Origin: Cylicocyclus nassatus
Taxonomy: Eukaryota > Nematoda > Chromadorea > Rhabditida > Strongylidae
Length of the DNA stretch: 64,000 nucleotides
Assembly: GCA_958299035.1 (NCBI GenBank)
Contig: CATQJL010000001.1
Coordinates: 47,370,444-47,434,443, forward strand
Direction: 5' to 3'
The notes under the pieces were generated by a model, which had not been told where the DNA came from, searched no databases, and saw nothing but the letters and a program-made list of their open reading frames with translations. Each line of letters starts with the position of its first letter. Positions within the stretch are counted from its first letter, which is position 1. This document shows positions 35,954-47,542 of the stretch, in pieces. The position numbers and the translations under genes were made by a program.

Positions 35954-38448
35954 GACCAAATCTGCTGTAGTGCGCAATTGAGTATATAAGCAAAGTAAGA
36001 AGTTGTATGACAACTTAACACAAAATTGTGTTAATTTGTCACTTGCTCTGTGCGGGCCGATTAATTGATGCTTCGCTTAGAAAACATTGGTAACACGCGG
36101 CTAGATAAACATGTTCGAGATAGTAGAATTGGCAGTGCAGACCGCTAGTTGGCCATGCAACCTTTGACTCAACTGGCTTGGCTTCAAGAAGGCGGGGTTT
36201 TGTGAACTAATTAAGGCCGGCGCCGGCAATGCACCTGCGTCTCTAGTGCTTTCTGATCATCACTTAGCCTTAATTAGGTCGCGATGCCCCGCCTTCGCGA
36301 AGACAAGCCAGTTGATTTAAATGGTAAGCGGAACGAGAAGCGCAGGCTCAGTGTAATGGAAGCAAGGATGCGATGAGACTTACGAGTCACACTGAAACAC
36401 TACATCTGCGATGTACGATACGACACAGAAGTAGCTCTATGACCAAAAAAGTATGACAACAAGTTACAATGGTATGCGCTTGTGCGCAGAAGAAAAAGTC
36501 ACATTACAAGGTCATGAGGTCACACGTCACACTTTATTCACTTCACTCGTTACGCTTTATTGTAGGGATCTCGCTCAGACTCCTTTTCTTGTGCTACGAT
36601 CCGGAACTATACTCAAAATTTGAGCTCAAGAGCGTTGTTTCGTGTTTCGTGTTTCAATCAAACTCTCCAATCCCGTCAGCGTTTAAAGAGAAATCGTAAA
36701 AATCCAGTGTGCCAGTGGAGATACATAACTTCTCAAAGGTACGTTTGTACCTTTGTGTCGGCTCGGTATTTTAGGAACAAGTTTGTTTCACATAGTTTCT
36801 ATGCAGCTCATAGATAGTTCTTTCTAATAAATTGCTGACTATCAAAAATTTCATTGTAACATTTGAAAGTGCAAATCTGCTTTTCCCTCCGATTTGTCAA
36901 TAATCCGCATCACGCCAGAGTCTTAGGGGTTCATGGACATCAAAGAAATATGTTACAATAATACCCAAACTTACTGAAAAAAGGCGAGTTGTCATCTAAG
37001 TTCCTCACATTTGCGTCTTGACACCATTTCTCTGTTCAGAAGGGACAAATTGTGAATCCAAAGATAACTTTTAAGTCAATATATAGATAATATATCCATA
37101 GTCTGTATGGATGCGTTAAGTATACGGTGCCTATCATTTTTTACACATCTCGATTTAAGCTTAGGTAGGGAGCCTACATTAGCTCAAATCCAAGGCTACC
37201 TAAAAATTTTAAACAATCCCAACATTTTGAACTATAGTATGCCTACAGTTTCTCGCACTGTAACCCCCACCAATAAGTGTATGTACACTCGCTTCATTCC
37301 ATATGAACATGTGTGTCATTGCACACACAGTTCACCTTTGGCGTCCCCATCCTGAATTCGTGGGAGAAACTAGCCTTCAAGTAAGTGTTTCCAAGGTGTT
37401 CTTAGCATTTTCTTTCCTTTTTAGTTATCACCTCAAATTGATGTAATCGATAACAATCGGTAAGTCTCTTGCGTTTTTGCGATTGCAAATCCAGGATGAG
37501 GACGCCAAAGTGAACTGTGTGTGCAATGGCACACATGATCATATGAAATGAAGCGACTGTACGTGTTATGATCAGCACACTGAGCACCATCCTACGATAG
37601 GAGGGGGCCACACTGCGAGATACTGTAGTCATACAACAGTTGTTCAGAAAGTTGGGAATGTCTGAAATTTTGTCCAAAGGTTATTCGGCGTGTTGCTTAC
37701 AATGTCCCAAAATTGAACCTGCCTATTTGCAGTATAACTACCGTTCCAGAAGGGCTACCGCACATTATATACCACAGGACCTGCAAAAACATAATCGCGG
37801 GTTATGGGGATAATTTTCAAGAATATGAGCAGTGTTGCAACCCGGGTCAGCAGAGCATTTCTTACATGCACTACTTTACCGGCAGGTGCATGCATGAATT
37901 ATTGCTATTATGACACTTGGTGGAAACAATGCAAATCATTCGGTTTTTAGAGTGGTTTTCATAGGAAATATCTCTTTACGTGGTTAATAAGATCTACTGG
38001 GAAGGTCTCTTATCAAAAGATTGTTTTAATCAACTTGTTGCTCTAACGCCACTATAAGCTGGGACCATTAGGATTGACACCCACGCTGTTACAGTTCAGA
38101 TAATTCCACTAATTTTGCTCTCGCCATTTAAGAGATGAAGTAGAGGAGGTTTTATGTCGCTGCTATCAGAAACTTTTGCAACTCTCTTCTTTGGCGCCCT
38201 TCTAATAGCTCATTGTATCTTCTACTCACCTGCTCTGCTGTTTCCACACTAGCTACCATATTATATCCAAGAAGCCTCAATCCAGCATATACGTTTGCAT
38301 AGCACTTCTGACGGTAAAAACAAGCTAAAACTTACTTTTGATGGAGAATATGACACTTTTTATGAAACAAGATATTTCGCAACGTTGAGCGAAGCATATG
38401 GAGAAGATACAAAGATCAGATCTATGAGGAACAACATATTCGAATGCT
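35954..38448. other. Gene-free duplicated stretch
   Basis: It aligns with copy A from 585 to 2,848 except for the MITEs noted separately. A CACTTTGGCGTCC motif and a CATATGAA(C/A)ATG(T)G(T/A)GTCATTGCACACACAG-like block occur in inverted orientation at 37,300-37,350 and 37,500-37,560. No conserved frame. Confidence 0.5.
36169..36315. mobile_element. Short foldback MITE, only in copy B
   Basis: TCAACTGGCTTGGCTTC is mirrored by GAAGACAAGCCAGTTGA; further in, GAAGGCGGGG and AATTAAGGC pair with their inverses. Copy A near 785-797 reads across without it (CCATGTACCCGGGACG). Confidence 0.7.
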
Positions 38449-38842
38449 TCAGGGACCCGTCATACTTCGCCGAAAAAAGCCCAAAGAAGCCCGAAAAAGC
38501 CCAAAAAAGCCCAAAAAAGCCCAAAAAAGCCCGAAAAAGCCCGAAAAAGCCCAAAAAAGCCCGAAAAGCCCAAAAAAGCCCAAAAGCGCCAGAAAAAGCC
38601 GGAACACTTCTCGCATGTTTTGGCGCTAAGGCATGTGTGTTGACTTCGCAATCGAGCCTTTTTGTCATTTTTTGTCGTCCGCATGATAAGATAATGTCAG
38701 AATTCTACAAAAGTTCGTTTCTACATTCCGGCTCTTTCTGGCGCTTTCGGGCTTTTTTGGGCTTTTTCAGGCTTTTTCGGGCTTCTTTGGGCGCTTTTGG
38801 GCTTTTTTGGGCTTTTTCGGGCGAAGTATGACGGGTCCCTCA
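38449..38842. mobile_element. Foldback element with AAAAAGCCC minisatellite, only in copy B
   Basis: Ends GGGACCCGTCATACTTCGCC and their inverse are flanked by TCA on both sides (38,449-38,451 and 38,840-38,842), a 3-bp target duplication. Inside each end is an array of AAAAAGCCC(G/A) units (38,475-38,600 and its inverse 38,730-38,820). Copy A has TTA and no insertion near 2,840. The Lys/Pro-rich and Phe/Leu-rich frames on the two strands are translations of the minisatellite, not genes. Confidence 0.8.
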
Positions 38843-41130
38843 GTCACTTGCGCTTTATTGTTTTTTCCCTTACATTGATCTTATCGCATGACAGAAGGAA
38901 TTATCGCATCTGTGGAAGTTTGTGAGAGGTTTTGTTTGGCATGTTTAGGCAAAAATTGTTTTTGGCAGTTTTTCTTCTCAAAGACAGTATTTGCCACAGG
39001 TAACGAAACTACCTTATATAGATCATTCAAATGTTTTTCTATTTGGCATTTTAAAATTCATAGCTTTCTCCGGAATAAATTCTGTAGAACATTTTTTCAA
39101 CATTTCCGAGAAATAGAATTCGTACGCCGAACGCGCTTAAGACTCCTCCTAGCAAAGCTCTCGGAAGTTAACGCTAGTTAAGGATTTTTCGGTTCTTATT
39201 TTGCAGTTCAATGGCCCAGAATCACCATAAAATATCATACACAACTTGCTCGAGAAATATTCGATCGCAATGAACCCAAAAAGGTAAAAATTTGTGATAT
39301 TTCAGCTTTCACGGAATAATCTTTACCGCTCATTTACATCGCGAGTCTCTACAAATGTTTGCTTAGAGTTTTGAGATAGATTAACAAAAATTGCCTTATA
39401 GAAGTCGCTTTTGTTTTGTTCGAAAAGTATTGCTGGCTCCGAACAACCAATGTAAAAATTGAATCATGGACTACTTGGAACAGCTGGTGAAAATGACAAT
39501 TGATAATTTCTGCAATGAATGTATGTACGTAAAAAATTCTGGGTAGGAGATATCAGATCGTTGCCAAAGTTGCCAGAGCTCTTTCTGTTTTCTATTAACC
39601 CGAAGATCCCTTGGTGTAAAAATAAACAAGTTTCAAGCAGTGTTCGCTGTAATTCTTCCTCTTCACAATAGGTTTTTTCCGGTTCGACTATCCCACGTTT
39701 CGAAGCTTACGGCCTTTCATTTTCCCATGTCTAACTTCCGCATGCTAAAAATTTCTCTTGAGACTTTCATATCGGACTTAATTTTTAGAGTTAGCTCACT
39801 TTCGAATTTTTCTCTGAGACTTTTGAAAGTGCTTTGATAGTCACTTGTTAGGCAAACTTTTTGCAAAATGTCATTTTTCTGTATTTCTCCAGCCTCCTAT
39901 TTAGAAATTTGCTGAATGATTATTCAAAGGTCTCAAATTACGAAAAAAAATCGCATAACACATAATCGCACCTAAAACTGCAAAACTGAAATATTCTACT
40001 TCGCTTCATGTTCCTCTCTTTCACCTTACGAAGTACATAAATAATTATCGCTCCAGATTTTGAAGATCTTGATTAGGTTGCACAGTGCGCAATTTGAGAT
40101 TGAGAAATATGGCGATTCTGTCGGTAGAAGTTGCATAGATCGCAAAGAGAGAATAAATGTTAGTAAGAGGAGAAAAAGTCGCATCTAATGGTGCCTGAAC
40201 TGTTTACCATAAAACGTTTTACAAGGTTAGAATAGGCCGAATATACAATTCAATTACCTTAGAAAACATACTTAGTAGCTTCAACAAGTACGCCACAGAA
40301 ATACGGAAATAACTTGAAAGGGTCTGTACCATCAGATGGCTATCAAAACATTTCCAAAAGTTTCAAGCAAAGTTTGAAAATTACCGAAAGCTAGACATAG
40401 TAAAAAGAAGGGTCGCAGGCCTCGGCGATCCCAAGGTTAGTCAGAAGAATCACATGAAAACAGTCAAAGTTACGAAGTTACGAAGAAATTCTGCCTCGAC
40501 TCTTTAAAGTATGGTTCATTTTTAAAATCGTGACGACGAGTTGACTGCGGTCTTTCCACACACAGAAGGATAAAACACCCATACAAACAAGCAACACCTC
40601 AACGCCAAGCTCATTCATTTCCAGTGCCTGAATATTATCATATGTAAGCAGAAAAACTATTTGAGTAGCGATAGAAACCAAGAATTGGGAGTGCGTGCGT
40701 GTTGCGCGCGGTCGCGCCATCGTCACGACTTTCCGAATGCCCTACATTTGATTATTGATTATCCCCGCTCAACATGATTTGTGAGTTGGTCCAAAATGGA
40801 AGAACCTTTGCACCGATTTGAAATATTTCCAAGCCTCGGTAACTTGCACTGTACTTATACAATACGGATAAAATGTATTACAATCCTCAGTAAAAAAAGA
40901 AAAATTTCTTATGCAAAGATGCGAAAGACGTCACTTTTGTGCTGATTGAGGGTGCTCCACAATGTAGCACCGTATCGCTGTTGTTTGCGTTACGCTATTA
41001 AGCACGTGGAATGGCTAATTAGAATAGATAATATGGAAATATTAAGGAAGTCCTGCCTAGTGATAAACATGCGCTACAGTGCAGTTATCAATTCAGAAGT
41101 CCGACATTAGTATTATAAAATGTGCTGCAT
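38843..41130. other. Gene-free stretch
   Basis: The first ~700 bases align with copy A (4,435-5,100). The rest is AT-rich, with short unsupported frames (for example 40,478-40,726, minus). No repeats with clear ends are seen. Confidence 0.4.
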
Positions 41131-42413
41131 CATTCTGGTCTCATTAATATAAAGGCAGCAACTGGAATCTTACACAACGCTGTTGCTAGATCAATAACAT
41201 GCTATGTTTACTGATAGTGGACCTGAGTTTCGAATGAGTGTAATGTTGGTATAACAGTCCTTTTCAAATAACTGATATTTAAGTCGATCGTATCCTCTTT
41301 TTGGAGGATTCGCAGTAATGTAACACTCAAAGTTTAATGTGGAAATGGACAATCAATTATGCATTGCCGAAGGTGGAATGTTTGCTTCATTTGCCAGCTG
41401 GTACGCTTGTGCTCCTTTGAAAAGCTAGGACAAAATTTTTGCTATTTACATTTAGCAAAAGCACATTTGAAGCGTCGCACTATTACTATTGGAGTTACGT
41501 CTAAAAGGCTTCATTCATCGCTAAAAAAGATAACTATTCTGTAGCAGAACCCTTAGAATACTTTTCAGTTTTGACAAATGATGTTTTTTATTGAGAAACT
41601 CGGAAATCTATGCAAACAAAATCTTTCAAAACCATTATAATCTTCCCACTGTGATGCATAATAAGGTGGAAGACACGTTAGATCAGAGTATTGATGCCTG
41701 TTCCTAGCTTGCCAACCGCCAACGTTGTTAATAACTCACACATCAGGAAGCAAAGACAGTGTTGTTTGACTGTGATAAGCAAAATAAACAAAATATGCGA
41801 ACTAGGATTTCTCTGCAAGTTGCTGTCAGACAGACAAGTTTTTTGGACGCGAGATTTATTGGTTTGATTTTATAAGCATTCAGGTTTCATAAGTGTTTCG
41901 TTTTTTCTAGCTTGATGACTACTGTACTAGTCAGGTAAACTGCGCGTGGTCACGATGGAATCTATGCTTACAAGTTTTAAGCTAAAAGTTCAACCGGAAG
42001 AATTCTGAAAATGAGGAGCCATAACCATTATTGGTGAGAGAGGAGAACTATATACATTGATTGACGATGGCGATGATCTAACACAGATTATGACGAAATT
42101 TCTGTAGCATAAAGACCGAAGGTCGATCCACAGCTATGCCCAAGAAACATCTCCAAAGCATGGAATTGCCAGCGAAGAGGAAAAGCGCTAATATCAAAAA
42201 GAAAGTTTATGTTAGACAATAAATGAGTTGAATTCTGCGCTGAAATGAAAGGTCAGTTGCTTATCGCACTCGGGCAAATCAGATACATCTAATCTCAAAT
42301 GATTGATGGCCAATCATTGATCAAATCTCACTACCCGTTTCATCTTCAGTGCCAAGCTGATAGTCAGACGAACTCACGCTTGAGAAGCCTGTCTTGACGA
42401 CTTCAACTAGTAT
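41131..42413. other. Gene-free duplicated stretch
   Basis: Aligns with 7,715-7,840 and 8,550-9,428 of copy A. No frame is conserved. It serves as the uninserted reference for the foldback at 7,841-8,464. Confidence 0.5.
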
Positions 42414-42758
42414 TTAAAGGCAGCGTACAGGCAGATCTGGACCTATGGAGATTATGGAAAGTACTTTTGGGGTCCTAACTAAGGCATTGCTCAAGCGGCA
42501 GTTCAGGTAGTGCTCTAATGGCTGAGTTTCCCCCTCGAAACTGGACCTAACGGTCGTATTCACATGGGTTCGTGGCAGTTTCGCGCCAGGACCCACGCTT
42601 TGCACCATGAATCCATGCGAACGATCGCGAGGTCCAGTTTCGAAAGGACTACCTCGGTCGTTAGAGCACCACCTGAGCTGTCGGTTGGGCAGTGGCTTAG
42701 TTAGGGCCCGAAAATTACGATCCCCATGTGTCCAGACTTGCGTGGACGCTGCCTTCAA
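42414..42758. mobile_element. TTAA-type foldback MITE, only in copy B
   Basis: Left TTAA (42,414-42,417) then AGGCAGCGTACAGGCAGA; right CGTGGACGCTGCCT then TCAA (42,755-42,758), a mutated TTAA. Copy A at about 9,424-9,432 has the single TTAA followed by CATAGC. The 115-codon and 83-codon frames on opposite strands are mirror shadows. Confidence 0.8.
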
Positions 42759-43193
42759 CATAACAATCTATGGGTTGTATTTTAGAGCTTTTTTTACACT
42801 GAAACCGTCCCTGACAACGGTCGCTAAATTTGACAGGAGGCTCGAAATGGCAGCGTAGGTTATCTTGTATACTGCATGCCGAGACTACATATCTTAAGTA
42901 ATGCATAAAAGCACGACCATTCACATTGCTGAAATCTATTTAGAACAAGACGTAGAACATTATGTTGGGAATGGTCAGAAGTCGGTGGCCAATCCAAACA
43001 AGCTGCTTACCATTAGATGCAGCTTTGAACACGGACTCTGAATCTGTTTCCTTATCTGTTAAACACTTTTGTGAACGAAGCTATAAGCCAGTAAAAGCCA
43101 TTATTTGCTAGAATCGCGCATTCAGCGTGCAAATTTGGTCGTACAGAACCATGTTCGGTGTAAGGCTGGAACAAAACATGCAGATATGTTACT

Positions 43194-43636
43194 TTAAAGG
43201 CAGTGTCTGGGAAAAAAGTCGATTTTGAGATTTTGTACTCCCGGGCCTATTCGCTACGCTGACTCCAAAAATCCACATGGCAAAGCGCGAAAACGGCGAA
43301 AAAGGGTTCTGATGCAGGAGGGAAATCAGTACGTGGGCAGGGTCTTTCCCACTGTGAATTCGTGCTCCCAGCTTCCGAAGTCTTCTCGGTCTCGACTTCA
43401 AACCATGCGTTCGCAAATGACCGTGGCGATGTCAGGGTGGCTAGCGGAATCGGAAAGATCGTTTTGGAAGCTGGGAGCGTGAATTCACAGTGGGGAAGAC
43501 CCTGTCCACTTGCTGCTTCTCCCCTTCGTTAGAGCCCTTTTTCGCCGTTTTCGCGCTCTCCAGTGTGAGTTTTCGGATTCAGCATAGCAAATAGCAAGCA
43601 TAAAATCTCAAAATCTGCTGCCCGGACACTACTTCT
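43194..43636. mobile_element. TTAA-type foldback MITE, shared with copy A
   Basis: TTAAAGGCAGTGTCTGGG at the left and TGCCCGGACACTACTT at the right. It is the partner of 10,143-10,577 and carries the same mirrored AAACGGCGAAAAAGGG block. Confidence 0.7.
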
Positions 43637-44149
43637 GAATAGCAAATCCTATGGATTAGGTAAAAGAGCAACAATCGCTCAATTTCGCAACTTTTACATA
43701 CAATTTTTTCGTAATAAAACTGCTCATCACTTTGCTTGCAAAGGCTTTCAGTAGATACAAACAGGTTTTGAATTACGTTCTCTGCTGCATCGAATTTTAC
43801 GCAACTTGTCTGGAATGGTCGCTTTGACCTTTGGCCGTTCCCTTGCTAAATTCCCACCCCGTTTGCCAACAGCCGAATTTCAAGAAAATCAGCTTCTCAC
43901 CTTTTTTTTTCAACCTCTTGCTTTGCTTATAAAATTTCCCAAGACTAGGTAAGCATTTTTTAATCTTAACATCTCTCTTTCTCCAATCTCTCCGGCTAAT
44001 TCTTAGGTAACATCCTGTAAAGCTGGCTTCACTTGAGACTTACAGTATTGAGCGAATGACGATAGCTCTCTATTACGGCATGAAATCCTGCATACAGCTC
44101 CAATTTTGTAAGCAGCAAAAACCAAAAGATCTGAAACTTTTGTAGTAGA

Positions 44150-45807
44150 ATTCTCACGCTTTTTCCGGCGCTGATTTCGGAAACAAGCAATCTACCGTAT
44201 CGAAAACACGAGATTTTCAGTTTTACCGAGCCGAGTTTTGGCTTTAACCACAATAAACTTTAGGCTTCCAAAACATAGTGACGGGCTAGTAAGGCTCGAG
44301 ATGCTTGTGAGAGATACTTCAAGCCTACTCCTTTTAAACATCACTGTTAGGATGCGATTACTGCACACGCAGATTAGACCAAAATAGACCCTTGGTTACA
44401 TCCAGGAAGACTTTTTTCTAGGAATGCTGATTCACGATCAGCGTTCAAGTTCTATGTAGTGGATAATAGCAAATTTCATGTGTTAGACTGTTTCTGAATA
44501 ATCTTCCTAAGATGATATTCGGCCATCAATCTGACTTTTTTAGCTCCAACATTTTCTTTCCACTGGATTACTTTTCTCAGTACTTTCACACTCAAAGAAT
44601 ATACGGGTGTCCCAAATAAAACGAGGCTTTTCTTTGCTAATAGTCCAACTCAAATTTAAGGTAAAAACAAATCATCCATATCTGTCTATCACTCTAAGAT
44701 TACGGCAGATCCAGCACATGTTGTTAATAATCGGCTGCCTTCGCAGAAAACAGAACGAAAGCTTTAATGAAGGATCACTGATTCCGATAATTAACTTTGT
44801 ACATGTTTGGCAGTTTAGATGGCAAAAGCAATTTTCAAGCAATGAGAGAAATATCATGATGATTCGTTATATCAAATATCAAAATCTTGGCGAGCCCATC
44901 GTGGCATGCTGATAGTCGCAGTAAAGTCCATCCCACGCCTTCGCAGTAACTGCTTATTTCACTTGCCAAATGTCCAGCATTACAATAAGCTTTTGGTTAC
45001 ATGGAGAGAAACTTTTTCCGAAGTTCAGGAATAAAAATATCGAAATTCTAGGTGAGGGCATATCTATTTTCGTACAATTTGGCTACAGCTCCGCGAAGGA
45101 GACGCAAAAACAGCGTATAAGATATCTGGAACTGTTCTATCTACTGATTTCAAGTATGTGCTTACGCAGAAGACATATGATGAGATTATAGGCTTGAATG
45201 CAATGGCTTTTCCCCTTATATAGCATCTTTCAAATTCGTTTTGAATAAAGAGAGCCACTGGCACGCAGGTAACATTCGCTAAATTTTTCTATTTCGTTTT
45301 CAAAAAAATGGCTGCTAACAAACGCAACTACTGCGATGCATTAACGCAAAGCTTTTTCTACACTGTGTGCATTGAAGTGTTGTAGAATATGCTTGTTATA
45401 TCCATCTTCAAAACGAATTGTGAATGCTAGAAATTTGTTTTTTTTTAACTGCAAAATTACAACAACGCATGGCAGCCACTCTGAGCTAGGAATGGTATAT
45501 ATTGTGAAGGATGATTAGAGCATCATATGATATGAGACTGAAATCTGAGTCAAAAGTAGCTTTTCAATTACAGTACTGCAAAGCAAGCTGCCAGATATTT
45601 GGCGCACCCTGTAACAAAATTCCAGCTCTTTATGATATTTTTGAGTGTAAAATGTTTTTGGCGTAAAACTTCTATAATAATTTAAAGTAGTTGTGCAAGA
45701 ATAAAAAGAATTGTTAGTTCAGATCCGTCACTCTAAGTTGGACAAATTTCAAAATGGTACTTGGATATCCGCAAAAGCTGTTGGATTAAGTTATCAGTGA
45801 TCAAACA
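44150..45807. other. Gene-free stretch
   Basis: Bases 45,000-45,120 match copy A at 19,430-19,560. Otherwise AT-rich; frames such as 44,607-44,912 show no motif. The sequence ACGGGTGTCCCAAATAAAACG at about 44,604 resembles a mariner-type end but has no partner. Confidence 0.4.
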
Positions 45808-46763
45808 TCTTATATATAAAGCTGAATGTCTGTTTGTATGTATGTCTGTCTGTCTGTCTGTATGTCTGTCTGTCTGTACGTATGTTCCGAATAGAAAATT
45901 CCATTTCTGAACCGATCCGGACCAAACTTGGCACACATACACTACGGGCCCCGGCGGGTGTCATAGGCTACTTTTCGTCATCGATCGATATCGATCTTAT
46001 CGATTTTTATCGATTTTTTTGCTGAGCTCACCTACGGGGCTGGGAGTTGGCACAGGGGGGTAATCGAGCATGGGGATTCCGAATACAATATTGGTTTTCA
46101 GGATTATCGATTACTTTTATCGATTTTATCGATTTTTTTGCAAAGTTTGAGCTACGGGGCTGGGAGTTGGCACAGGGGGGTAATCGAGCATGGGGATTCC
46201 GAATACAATATTAGTTTTCGGGATTATCGATTACTTTTATCGATTTTATCGATTTTTTTGTAAAGTTTGAGCTAGGGGGCTGGAATTTGGCACAGGGGTG
46301 TAATCGAGCATGCTGATCACCCCCCTTGGGGATGATCAGCATGCTCGATTACCCCCCTGTGCCAACTCCCAGCCCCCTAGCTCAAACTTTACAAAAAAAA
46401 TCGATAAAATCGATAAAAGTAATGGACGATCCTGAAAACTAATATTGTGTTCGTAATCAGCATGCTCGATTACCCCCCTGTGCAAAATCCCAGCCTCGCA
46501 TGTCAAAATTTACAAAAAATCGATAAAATCAATAAAAGTAATCGATAATTCTGAAAACTAATATTGTATTCGGAATCCCCATGCCCACTTCCCCCCCTGT
46601 GCCAACTCCTAGCCCTGTAGGTGAACTCTGCAAAAAAATCGATAAAAATCGGTAAAATCGACATCGATCGATAACGAAAAGTGGACTGTGACACCCGCCG
46701 GGGCCCGAAGTGTATGTGTGCCAAGTTTGGTCCGGATACGGCGGAGCCGGGTAAGCCAGCTAG
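45808..46763 (+). mobile_element. Helitron-like element carrying a 120-bp satellite
   Basis: The element runs A|TCTTATATATAAAGCTGAAT to GCCAGCTAG|T, with the TC start, CTAG end and A/T host site of Helitrons and a GC-rich hairpin (CCGGATACGGCGGAGCCGGG) before the end. Just inside the 5' end is a CTGT(C/A)TGT tract (45,830-45,885). No Rep/helicase frame is present. The interior is filled by tandem and then inverted satellite units. Confidence 0.75.
46032..46640. repeat. 120-bp tandem satellite switching to inverted orientation
   Basis: Unit starts CTACGGGGCTGGGAGTTGG recur at 46,032, 46,152 and 46,272, an exact 120-bp period. Each unit has GGCACAGGGGGGTAATCGAG and runs of ATCGATTTTTAT-like sequence. 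At about 46,312-46,345 (ATGCTGATCACC...GATCAGCAT) the array flips, and two to three units follow in reverse to 46,640. Degenerate relatives lie at 54,535-54,790. Confidence 0.85.
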
Positions 46764-47540
46764 TTCGGTATAATTTTGAGGCACCCTGTACATATTTTGA
46801 GACATGGGACATTTTCTTGACATAACGAATGATCGTCACTTGGTTAGAAATATTAGGTTACCCTGTTTTTCTAGTTTTCTGGTCCACATCTATGTGTATC
46901 CCATTCTAGCAGAATAGCAACTCTGCAGAAATCTGCATAGCATTATCTTTCAATTATCCAGATCCTATCGACGATTTTTGGGTGGAAATAGAACTGACAA
47001 TGTGATAAGTTGTGATTTTAAGCCTCGACGGTCGATTTTCTGGTAAAGATAAATTTTATGGCATTATGATATGTGAATCTGAGTATCGACCCTAGAATGT
47101 TTTGACACCTGGAAAATCTGAATTTCAAAATTTTAGCAGGCTAATGGACTGTCGTGAAGGATGATTTTGCGAGTAACCATTTTAACAGTGTTGTAATAAA
47201 CCTTGGAAACTGTGTGAACTTACATAGAGAGCACAACCTCCTTATACAAGCACATGAGCCCCTTGAGTTCAAGTTCTCAAACGGAGAAGGTGAATAAAGT
47301 TATTTTCAGGTGAATACTTAGAACTTCCACATTAACAAGGGAAGTATTAGAAGTCACAGTGGCTTTTTGACATCATGTAGGTATATATCATCTGAAGCAA
47401 CTTGAAAAGTTGATTTCAGAGCAGCCTTCCTTAGCAGCAGAACGAGTTGGGGTGGGAGTTAGGGGCATTTTAATCACCAAAATCTTACATTATCTAGAGT
47501 ACCTGTAATCACGGAAATTGCTCGAATGCTTGTTACGCAG
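46764..47540. other. Gene-free stretch with half of a foldback family
   Basis: Bases 47,329-47,450 resemble one arm of the foldback at 56,613-57,085 (AAGGGAAGT..., TTGACAT...ATCATCTGAAGCA, CAGCCTTCCTTAGC). The rest is AT-rich with no gene. Confidence 0.5.
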
Positions 47541-47542
47541 TA

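Noticed and set aside
38295..38831. A 178-codon Lys/Pro-rich frame (and Phe/Leu-rich frames opposite)
   Set aside because: It translates the AAAAAGCCC minisatellite and its inverse inside a foldback element that is absent from copy A.
42414..42858. Frames of 115 and 83 codons on opposite strands
   Set aside because: They lie across the inverted arms of a TTAA-type MITE found only in copy B.
46032..46640. A CRISPR-like array because of regular 120-bp spacing
   Set aside because: The units are whole tandem repeats without variable spacers, in a eukaryotic Helitron-like element.
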